The translations under genes and the position numbers were made by a program. A stretch of 33,703 nucleotides of DNA from a bacterium (lineage in GTDB: Bacteria; Desulfobacterota; Binatia; HRBIN30; CADEER01): contig JAUIGL010000070.1 of NCBI GenBank assembly GCA_030430165.1, positions 1 through 33,703 of the forward strand, given 5' to 3'. The notes under the pieces are model-generated. The model was given only the letters and a program-made list of their open reading frames with translations. It searched no databases and was not told where the DNA came from. Shown one piece after another: positions 27,309-33,703 of the stretch; positions within the stretch are counted from its first letter, which is position 1; every line of letters begins with the position of its first letter.

Positions 27309-27532
27309 GTGCGCCGGCGAGCCGCCGTTGCGTGTGCGCAGGCGGCGTTTGCGGAAGCGAAGCTCGGCGGCGCGGACCGAGCTCTAACCGGCGGGTCAGG
27401 ATGGCTCGTTGATTCGGTGCACCGGGAACTGTCATAGACACTCGACGAACGGCGCCGGCGGCAGTCGCCGTTTCGCCGCCGGGAGATGGAAATCGGAACG
27501 TCTGAAAATCGGGACATGGGATATCCGATCGA

Positions 27533-29029
27533 ATGAGCAAGATTTCCTACGGCCGCGTTCTGACGGATCTCGCCGCCGCGGATCCGCAGCGGGTCGCCGT
27601 CTGCGTCGACGACGAGAGCGTCACGCGCCAGGCGCTCGAGCAGCGAGCGAACCGTCTGGCGCGCGTCTTTCTCGATCACGGGGTGGAACCGGGACGCCTG
27701 GTTGCGATCGCCTTGCCCAACGGGATCGAGTTCATTGCCGCGTGTTTCGCCGCCTGGAAGTGCGGCGCAGTTCCCAACCCGGTGTCGCCGAGGCTGCCGC
27801 CGCGGGAGCGTGCACGGATTCTCGAGCTCGCTGACCCGGCTTTGGTGATCGGTTTCGACGACTTCGCCGACTCGCCGTACCCGCACCTCGCGGCCGGCTT
27901 TGCCGCCGACTCGGCGGTGGACGACGCTCCGTTGCCCGACTGTACCTCGCCGCACGAGCGGGCGATGACGACCGGCGGAAGCACCGGACGCCCGAAACTG
28001 ATCCTGCTGTCGATCAAACCCGAGTACGATACCGACCGACCCGCCTCCATTCTCGCTCCGAAGGGCTGTGTGCTCGTGCCCGGTCCGATGTACCATGCGG
28101 CGCCGTTCGGCTCGGCAACGCAGGCCGTTCTCGCCGGTGTCGAGCTGGTGCTGATGCGACGGTTCGACGCGGCGCGTTGCCTGGAGCTGATCGAACGACA
28201 CCGGGTCGAGCAGATTCTGTTCGTTCCGACGATGATGCAACGGATCTCGCGCCTGCCGCAGGAGCAGCGCGCGGCGAGCGACGTATCCTCGCTGCGGGTC
28301 GTATTCACCGGCAGCGCGCCGTGCCCCGGTTGGTTGATGCGCGAGTGGATCGATTGGCTCGGACCCGATGTCATGCACGAGGTCTACGGCCCGAGTGAGC
28401 GAATTGGCGGCACCTTGATCACCGGCCGCGAATGGCTCGAGCATCCGGGATCGGTCGGCAAACCCTCGCTCGGTGCGCGGGTCCGCATCCTCGATCCCGA
28501 GACCGGTCGGGATCTGCCCGCCGGTGAGGTCGGAGAAATCTACGCGATGCCAGCCGGTGGGCCGGGGTCGACCTACCGCTACGTCGGCGCGGAGGCGCGC
28601 GCTGCCGACGGCGGATGGGAATCGGTTGGCGACATGGGGTATCTCGACGAGGATGGCTACCTCTACCTCGCCGACCGCCGCACCGACATGATCCTGGTCG
28701 GCGGACGCAACGTCTATCCGGCGCAAATCGAAGCCGCGATCGACGCCCACCCGGATGTGCTGTCGAGCGCTGTGATCGGGCTTCCCGACGACGACATGGG
28801 CAATCGGGTGCACGCGATCGTCCAGGCGCGCAACCATCTGGCGGAGGAGCGTCTGATGGAGCACCTGCGCGAGCATCTGGTCGCATACATGCTCCCGCGC
28901 AGCATCGAGATCGTCGATCAGCCGCTGCGCGACGACGCCGGCAAGGTGCGTCGCTGGGAGTTGCGCCAAGCCCGGATCGCTGCCGCCTCCGATGGTGTAG
29001 TGGCGGGTGGTCCGGCAGCGAAGGTTTGA
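27533..29029 (+). CDS. AMP-forming acyl-CoA synthetase
   Basis: 498-aa ANL-superfamily ligase that activates a carboxylic acid to its CoA thioester through an acyl-AMP. Visible core motifs are the P-loop TTGGSTGRPK (146-155), VPGPMYHAAPFG, VPTMMQRI, the A5 motif YGPSE (285-289), GDMGYLDEDGYLYLADRRTDMI with Asp367, GGRNVYPAQIE and the C-terminal catalytic Lys471 in DDAGKVRRWELR. It is first in a plus-strand run with two MaoC-type proteins (21 bp gap, then 8 bp) and an SDR. The substrate cannot be read directly; the VPTMMQRISRLP region resembles ligases for bulky acids such as steroid or bile-acid side chains, which is only a hint. Confidence 0.93.
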   Translation: MSKISYGRVLTDLAAADPQRVAVCVDDESVTRQALEQRANRLARVFLDHGVEPGRLVAIALPNGIEFIAACFAAWKCGAVPNPVSPRLPPRERARILELADPALVIGFDDFADSPYPHLAAGFAADSAVDDAPLPDCTSPHERAMTTGGSTGRPKLILLSIKPEYDTDRPASILAPKGCVLVPGPMYHAAPFGSATQAVLAGVELVLMRRFDAARCLELIERHRVEQILFVPTMMQRISRLPQEQRAASDVSSLRVVFTGSAPCPGWLMREWIDWLGPDVMHEVYGPSERIGGTLITGREWLEHPGSVGKPSLGARVRILDPETGRDLPAGEVGEIYAMPAGGPGSTYRYVGAEARAADGGWESVGDMGYLDEDGYLYLADRRTDMILVGGRNVYPAQIEAAIDAHPDVLSSAVIGLPDDDMGNRVHAIVQARNHLAEERLMEHLREHLVAYMLPRSIEIVDQPLRDDAGKVRRWELRQARIAAASDGVVAGGPAAKV

Positions 29030-29050
29030 AACGAAGAAAGGAGAGAACGA

Positions 29051-29545
29051 ATGCCCGTCCAGCGAGAAGACGTCGTCGGCAAGCCGATCGCCGCCGCCAA
29101 GGTCCACTTCGAGCGCGGTCCGCTCTCGGCTTTCGCCGCGGCCGTGACCGACGACAACCCGATCTACCGCAATCTCGACGCGGCGCGCGCCGCGGGGTTC
29201 GACCAGATCCCGGCACCGCCGACGTTCACCTTCGCGGCGTCGAGCCGCGGGACCTTCGCCGAGGATCAGCCGCCCGATCCGACCGGTGGCCGAAACTACA
29301 TGGAAGAGGTGATGGCCTCGTTGATGGCCGAGGGCGGGCTGGTGCTGCACGGCGAGCAGGAGTTCACCTACCACAAGCCGGTGCAGGCCGGTGACGTGCT
29401 GCGCAAGGACAGCAAGATCATCGATCTCTACGAGAAGGAGTCGAAGGGTAGGAAGATGACGTTTCTCGTGATGGAGACCGTGTTCAGCGACGATGCCGGC
29501 GAGCCTGTCGTGACCGAGCGCTTCAACCTGATCCACCGCAAGTGA
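29051..29545 (+). CDS. MaoC-family dehydratase, N-terminal (FAS1-like/HadA-type) subunit
   Basis: 164-aa hot-dog protein. FERGPLSAFAAAVTDDNPIYRNLDAARAAGFDQIPAPPTFTF is the FAS1-like dehydratase signature, and the long C-terminal half includes LHGEQEFTYHKPVQAGDVLRKDSKIIDLYEKESKGRKMTFL. Proteins of this type lack the full catalytic pair and work as the non-catalytic partner of a MaoC subunit, as HadA or HadC does with HadB. The next gene encodes just such a partner, 8 bp downstream. The ATG at 29051 has GGAGAG seven bases upstream. A heterodimeric (R)-3-hydroxyacyl-CoA hydratase/dehydratase is the likely assembly. Confidence 0.9.
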   Translation: MPVQREDVVGKPIAAAKVHFERGPLSAFAAAVTDDNPIYRNLDAARAAGFDQIPAPPTFTFAASSRGTFAEDQPPDPTGGRNYMEEVMASLMAEGGLVLHGEQEFTYHKPVQAGDVLRKDSKIIDLYEKESKGRKMTFLVMETVFSDDAGEPVVTERFNLIHRK

Positions 29546-29553
29546 GGTAGACG

Positions 29554-29982
29554 ATGGCGAATCCAGTCAAGAAACTGAGCTATGAAGAGGTGTCGGAGGG
29601 GGACGAGGCGCCGGTGGTGAGTCACGCGCTGACCCGCACCGATCTGGTCGCCTACGCCGGTGCTTCAGGAGATCTGAATCCGATGCACACCGACGAAGTC
29701 GCGGCCAAGCAAGCGGGGCTGCCGAGTGTGTTCGGACACGGCATGTTCTCGATGGGCTTGCTCGGCCGCGCTCTGACCGATTGGGCCGGTGTCGGCAACC
29801 TCGCCGAGTATCGCGTTCGCTTTACCAAGCAGACCTGGCCCGGTGAGGTTCTGAGCACGCGCATCGTCGTCACCGGCAAGGGAGAGGAAGACGGACGTAA
29901 GTTGATTCGGGCGGACGTCGAGCTCCTCAATCAGGAAGGCGAGGCCAAGGTGTCCGGCAGCGCAGCCGTGGTCGCCGGCTGA
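29554..29982 (+). CDS. MaoC-family (R)-specific enoyl-CoA hydratase, catalytic subunit (HadB-type)
   Basis: 142-aa hot-dog hydratase. The catalytic pair is in YAGASGDLNPMHTDE (Asp40 and His45), followed by VFGHGMFSMGLLGRALTDW, the family's substrate-tunnel helix. The protein adds water to trans-2-enoyl-CoA to give the (R)-3-hydroxyacyl-CoA, or the reverse. A start ATG at 29554 after GAGGTAG, 8 bp past the HadA-type stop, indicates co-translation. Together with the SDR at 30221 it would reproduce the two activities of peroxisomal multifunctional enzyme type 2 as separate polypeptides. Confidence 0.93.
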   Translation: MANPVKKLSYEEVSEGDEAPVVSHALTRTDLVAYAGASGDLNPMHTDEVAAKQAGLPSVFGHGMFSMGLLGRALTDWAGVGNLAEYRVRFTKQTWPGEVLSTRIVVTGKGEEDGRKLIRADVELLNQEGEAKVSGSAAVVAG

Positions 29983-30050
29983 GACCGGTGCCGGATACGG
30001 ATCGCGAGTGGGCGGCACGAGCGATCGATCGGGAGTTAGCCTCGAAGGAA

Positions 30051-30198
30051 AATAAAGCCACGGATGAACGCGGATCGACCAAGGGGCATTCCCGGAATCA
30101 TCTCAACCTCATTTTGAAAGACCCTGTTTTGACGGATGCCCATGCCGCTCAACTCGTAACGCCACGGTGATTATCCGTGTTTATCCGTGGTTTCTTTT
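30051..30198. repeat. CACGGAT inverted repeat between hadB-like and SDR genes
   Basis: CCACGGATGAACGCGGAT (30058-30075) and ATCCGTGTTTATCCGTGG (30173-30190) are inverted copies matching at 16 of 18 positions, with A/T-rich flanks (AATAAAG and TTTCTTTT). CGGAT recurs at 10-bp steps within each arm. The 97-bp interior shows no gene. The right arm ends about 30 bp before the SDR start. Confidence 0.7.
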
Positions 30199-30220
30199 GA
30201 TCTTTGACGTAGGAGACAGA

Positions 30221-31141
30221 ATGGCACTTTTGGAAGGGAAGGTAGCGATCGTCACCGGGGCCGGGCGCGGCATCGGACGCGGTGAGGCCCTCGAGCTGGC
30301 GTCGCACGGCGCCAAGGTGGTGGTCAGCGATCTCGGGACGTCCTCGAAGGGGGAGGGGGCGGACGACAGTCCGGCCGGAGAAACGGTGGCGCTGATCAAG
30401 CAGGCCGGCGGGGATGCCGTCGTCAACTCGGGCGATGTCTCGTCCTGGGCCGACACCGAGGCGTGTGTGCGGCAGGCGATCGACACCTTTGGCGGCCTCG
30501 ACATCGTCGTCAACAACGCCGGGATCCTGCGCGACATGTCGATCGTTCGCATGACCGAGCAGGATTTCGACCTGGTGATCGCGGTGCACCTCAAGGGAAC
30601 CTTCAACATGACGCACCACGCCTGTGCCTACTGGCAGGCCGAGTCGAAGGCGGGACGAAAGCGAAACGCCGCGATCGTCAACACGGTTTCCTCTGCCGGT
30701 CTGCAGGGGAATCGCGGGCAAGCCAACTACGGCGCGGCGAAAGCCGGCATCGCTGGCCTGACCATGGTCACGGCGCTCGAGGGCAAGCGCTACGGCGTGC
30801 GCGCCAATGCGATCGCGCCGGGCGGCGCGACCCGCATGGTCACCGAGATTTTCCCGCAGATGCAGACGGTCGAGGCGAACGAAGTCGGTGAGGAGTTCAA
30901 CCGGATGAATCCCGGCAATTCGGCTCCGATCGTCGCCTGGCTGGCGAGCGACCAGGCGCTGCACGTGACCGGCCAGGTGTTCCGAGCCGTCGGCGACGAA
31001 ATCGCCTACTACCACCCGTGGCGAGTCGGCACGCCGGTCAAGGCGGGCAAGGAGCCGGAGCGCTGGGACGCCAACAAGATCGGCGAAGCAGTCAACACCG
31101 AGATCTTCGGCAGCAGCGTTCGCGGTATGCAGATGGGATGA
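30221..31141 (+). CDS. Short-chain dehydrogenase/reductase, MFE-2-like 3-hydroxyacyl-CoA dehydrogenase
   Basis: 306-aa classical-type SDR. The nucleotide motif is TGAGRGIG (12-19), VVVSDLG with an acidic residue after beta-2 suits NAD(H), and NNAG lies at 98-101. The catalytic set is Ser157/158 in TVSSAG, Tyr170 and Lys174 in NYGAAKAG. The AKVVVSDLG, GILRDMSIVRMTEQDFD and NAIAPGGATRM phrases match the (3R)-hydroxyacyl-CoA dehydrogenase domain of multifunctional enzyme 2 and bacterial Hsd4B-like proteins. A C-terminal extension of ~50 residues (from about 255) is longer than in minimal SDRs. The ATG at 30221 has AGGAGA upstream; an in-frame upstream start at 30167 would lie in the repeat and lacks support. 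It ends at a perfect terminator. Confidence 0.93.
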   Translation: MALLEGKVAIVTGAGRGIGRGEALELASHGAKVVVSDLGTSSKGEGADDSPAGETVALIKQAGGDAVVNSGDVSSWADTEACVRQAIDTFGGLDIVVNNAGILRDMSIVRMTEQDFDLVIAVHLKGTFNMTHHACAYWQAESKAGRKRNAAIVNTVSSAGLQGNRGQANYGAAKAGIAGLTMVTALEGKRYGVRANAIAPGGATRMVTEIFPQMQTVEANEVGEEFNRMNPGNSAPIVAWLASDQALHVTGQVFRAVGDEIAYYHPWRVGTPVKAGKEPERWDANKIGEAVNTEIFGSSVRGMQMG

Positions 31142-31180
31142 AAAAAGGGCGGGTCGGGCTCGGCCCGACCCGCCCTTTTT
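31142..31180. terminator. Perfect bidirectional intrinsic terminator
   Basis: Arms of 18 bp (31142-31159 and 31163-31180) pair perfectly around a 3-nt TCG loop. The GC-rich stem is flanked by A5 on one side and T5 on the other, so it can end transcription from both the SDR gene (plus) and the convergent gene at 31210-31746 (minus). Confidence 0.95.
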
Positions 31181-31209
31181 CCGGCGAGCAGCTCGTCCCC
31201 GTGCAGGGG

Positions 31210-31746
31210 TTACTTTTTCTCCGTCTCGTTCTCTTTCTTCTTCTTGACGGCGGCGCCCTTCATCTTGGCCTTTTGCTCGGCCACCTTCGCGGCCACTTCT
31301 TTGCTGAGCTCGTTGTCGCTGATGCCGAAGCTGGCGTTCATGCTGCAGCTCATCGTGACCGTCGTCTTCGCTCCGACCCAGGTCTGCGCGCCCTTCTTGC
31401 CGTCGCACTTCTTGGTCGGTTCGCCGAATCGCTCGCCGAGCTTCTTGGCGACGTCCTTGGCCTCGGGGCATTTGTAGCCCATCAGATAGAAGCGGTCGGC
31501 GATGAAGGACAGGGTCCCGTTGCAGTTCTCGATTCCGTCGAAGGAGACTTTCTCACCGGCGCTGTAGTAGGCCAGTTCCTTCTGGGTTCCGATCAGCGGC
31601 GTGAGGGACGAGAACTGTTTCTGCTTCACCTCGGCGGCGCTCATTCCGAAGGTCGCTTCGCCGACTCCGCGCGGCTCGTCGCCCATGGCGAGGCCGACGC
31701 TGGCGAGGGAGAAAAATACGAGAGTACCGAGTCGTAGGATTTTCAT
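31210..31746 (-). CDS. Small periplasmic protein, unrecognised, lysine-rich tail
   Basis: 178 aa. A signal peptide (MKILRLGTLVFFSLASVGLA) precedes a compact domain with GVGEATFGMSAAEVKQK and four cysteines (75, 93, 114, 134) that could form two disulfides. The last ~28 residues are almost all Lys, Glu and Ala (about 151-178), probably a charged coil. The F-G-M-S-x-x-E-V-K opening is common in small bacterial periplasmic proteins that compare two states of a protein or envelope, but I assign no function. It converges on the SDR gene through the perfect terminator and lies 157 bp downstream of the 3D-domain lipoprotein stop on the same strand, so they may share a transcript. Confidence 0.75.
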   Translation of the reverse strand: MKILRLGTLVFFSLASVGLAMGDEPRGVGEATFGMSAAEVKQKQFSSLTPLIGTQKELAYYSAGEKVSFDGIENCNGTLSFIADRFYLMGYKCPEAKDVAKKLGERFGEPTKKCDGKKGAQTWVGAKTTVTMSCSMNASFGISDNELSKEVAAKVAEQKAKMKGAAVKKKKENETEKK

Positions 31747-31903
31747 GGCTGCTGAAAAAGCAGACGGCCTGGGGCAATGCAAGAGGAGGCGAGCGGGCCC
31801 AACGGCGGCTGCCGAGATCCGCGCCATCGGGCGCTGAGGTCGGGGTGTTTCCCGTCGTTGGAACGCGGCAATTGCCGCATCTCGCGAAGCCGCCGCAGCC
31901 GTA

Positions 31904-32506
31904 TCAGTCGAGGATCTCGACCTCGACTTCGCGCCGCCCCCAACGGCGGGCGTCCTGGTGCGAGTCGAAGTAGAGATCGAGCCGGCGCGGCCCGCGAATC
32001 GCGCCACCGCGGTCTTCGACGACCCCGTTGCCGTAGCCGGGCACGTACAGCCGGGTGCCGAACGGGTAGTAGTCGGTGTCGGCGGCGATGGTGCCGTCGT
32101 GGGCGAACCATAGCCACGGGAACAGCAGGCGAAACGGCAGGACCCAGGGGTGGGTCAGGGTGTCGGACGAGAACAGGCCGGGATGCGGCTCGCGCGGATC
32201 GGTTCCGCTCGCGGTCTTACCGGTGTAGCGCCGGCCCTTCGCCGATCCCTTGCTGACGTAGCGATTCCAGAAGTCGAGCTTCAAATACTTCCAACTGCCG
32301 CGCTCCCAGTCGGTGCACTGCGAGCACGCGCAGTACGCGGTGACCTCGAGGGTGCGCGTCTTGGTGGAGCTGCAGCCGCTGGAGCCGACCAGCAGCAGGG
32401 CGAGGCCGAACGCCGCCGCCAGCATGGAGGTCGTCGATCTCCCCGGCGGTCGGACGGGGCGCTGGGGCTCGAAGCGGGTCTGCACGGCGCTCGTTTCCTG
32501 TGGCAC
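31904..32506 (-). CDS. 3D-domain lipoprotein (MltA/YabE-like beta-barrel domain)
   Basis: Up to 200 aa. A hydrophobic segment ([17 protein letters not shown]) ends in lipobox-like Cys45. The mature part is a 3D (three-aspartate) domain: EVTAYC near 54-59, DTDYYPFGT with Asp143/145, [11 protein letters not shown] with Asp165, and LDLYF with Asp177. This double-psi barrel is found in MltA-type lytic transglycosylases and Rpf/YabE proteins that cut or bind peptidoglycan. Extra features are CACSQC near the start and an aromatic insertion (about 108-135, [18 protein letters not shown]) before the second motif. The start is uncertain: GTG 32506 is the longest, and GTG 32485 has AGGA upstream. It is divergent from pdxJ. 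Confidence 0.86.
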   Translation of the reverse strand: MPQETSAVQTRFEPQRPVRPPGRSTTSMLAAAFGLALLLVGSSGCSSTKTRTLEVTAYCACSQCTDWERGSWKYLKLDFWNRYVSKGSAKGRRYTGKTASGTDPREPHPGLFSSDTLTHPWVLPFRLLFPWLWFAHDGTIAADTDYYPFGTRLYVPGYGNGVVEDRGGAIRGPRRLDLYFDSHQDARRWGRREVEVEILD

Positions 32507-32595
32507 GGCTGATGGTAGCTTACGCGCCAGCGGCGGCGGCGCAAAACGCTCCGGTCGCGTCGGCCCGGAGCGGCGGATATGCTGGCGGGGCTCCG

Positions 32596-33357
<762 letters not shown>

Positions 33358-33389
33358 TTCGGAGTCGAGAACGCAGTAGCGGCTTCAGA

Positions 33390-33703
33390 ATGAGTGATCC
33401 ACCCGGTCGTAACCGGCTGCTCGATGCGGCCGAGCGGCTGTTTGCCGAGCAGGGGATCGAAGCTACGTCGGCGCGGGCGATCAACGCCGCCGCCAATCTC
33501 AGCCCGGCAGCTCTGCACTACCACTTCGGCAACAAGGAAGCGGTAGTCCAGGAGGTGCTTCGCCGCCGCATGCAGGGGATCAATCAGAGTCGTAGCGGCA
33601 TGATCGAAAGGTTTCTCGAGCGCGCCAACCCGAGCGACATGAAGGGGCTGGCCGAGATCATCATCCTGCCGCTGGTCGACTACGCCATCGATACCGATTC
33701 TCC
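33390..33703 (+). CDS. TetR-family regulator, 3' end cut by window edge
   Basis: The first 104 codons are visible and the frame is open at the window end. The helix-turn-helix is clear: NRLLDAAERLFAEQGIEATSARAINAAANLSPAALHYHFGNKEAVVQEVLRRR (about 8-60). The following RMQGINQSRSGMIERFLERANPSD region is the start of the ligand domain. The start ATG at 33390 lies 32 bp after pdxJ with no strong Shine-Dalgarno sequence, so read-through transcription from pdxJ is possible. Its ligand and targets are unknown. Confidence 0.88.
   Translation, partial: MSDPPGRNRLLDAAERLFAEQGIEATSARAINAAANLSPAALHYHFGNKEAVVQEVLRRRMQGINQSRSGMIERFLERANPSDMKGLAEIIILPLVDYAIDTDS

Noticed and set aside
27296..29536. 746-codon minus-strand frame over the acyl-CoA synthetase and first MaoC genes
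   Set aside because: Antisense shadow; the plus strand has all adenylation motifs in order.

Overview
The window is GC-rich, densely coded DNA from what looks like a Gram-negative bacterium. It encodes apolipoprotein N-acyltransferase, an outer-membrane barrel protein, and several proteins with lipoprotein or Sec signal peptides. The mix of fatty-acyl-CoA enzymes, TetR regulators, a Notum-type hydrolase and radical SAM/glycosyl-transfer genes fits an uncultured lineage of the old Deltaproteobacteria (Myxococcota, Desulfobacterota or Binatota-like). That placement is an impression from gene content only. I see no rRNA, tRNA, CRISPR, transposase or phage genes.

Layout. 1-1840 (minus): an acyl-CoA dehydrogenase followed by a truC-type tRNA pseudouridine synthase cut by the window edge. 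2002-5662 (minus): a tightly coupled operon of a secreted pectinacetylesterase/Notum-type hydrolase, an ankyrin-repeat lipoprotein and lnt. 5831-7993: an unrecognised membrane-anchored protein and an enoyl-CoA isomerase-like protein, the latter divergent from a TetR regulator with palindromes between them. 8022-12311 (minus): four genes joined by 4-bp stop/start overlaps (methyltransferase, GT2 glycosyltransferase, B12-binding radical SAM enzyme, zinc-ribbon methyltransferase). Divergent from them are a SPASM-like radical SAM gene and a large GH2 beta-galactosidase lipoprotein (12464-16837). 16913-18720: an ACAD10/11-like acyl-CoA dehydrogenase divergent from a PPOX-fold flavoprotein. 18867-19855: a 57-residue secreted protein coupled to an internally duplicated membrane protein. 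20058-22329 (minus): the tungstate transporter tupB-tupC-tupA. 22448-25453 (minus): a porin-like barrel and a membrane-anchored nucleotide pyrophosphatase/phosphodiesterase. 25785-27308: a GT39-like membrane glycosyltransferase. 27533-31141 (plus): an acyl-CoA synthetase, two MaoC-type hot-dog proteins and an SDR, closed by a perfect 18-bp hairpin terminator. 31210-33703: a small periplasmic protein, a 3D-domain lipoprotein, pdxJ and the start of a second TetR gene.

How the genes fit together. The acyl-CoA synthetase, paired MaoC proteins and MFE-2-like SDR form a plausible route for activating an acid, then R-specific hydration and oxidation; the two acyl-CoA dehydrogenases and the isomerase-like crotonase could supply the other steps. 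The four-gene methyl/glycosyl/radical-SAM operon is the best candidate for an undescribed pathway, probably modifying a surface or secreted glycan or lipid, but nothing in it identifies the substrate. Three intergenic spaces hold inverted repeats built from short near-periodic words, one of them with perfect DnaA-box consensus sequences at both ends.
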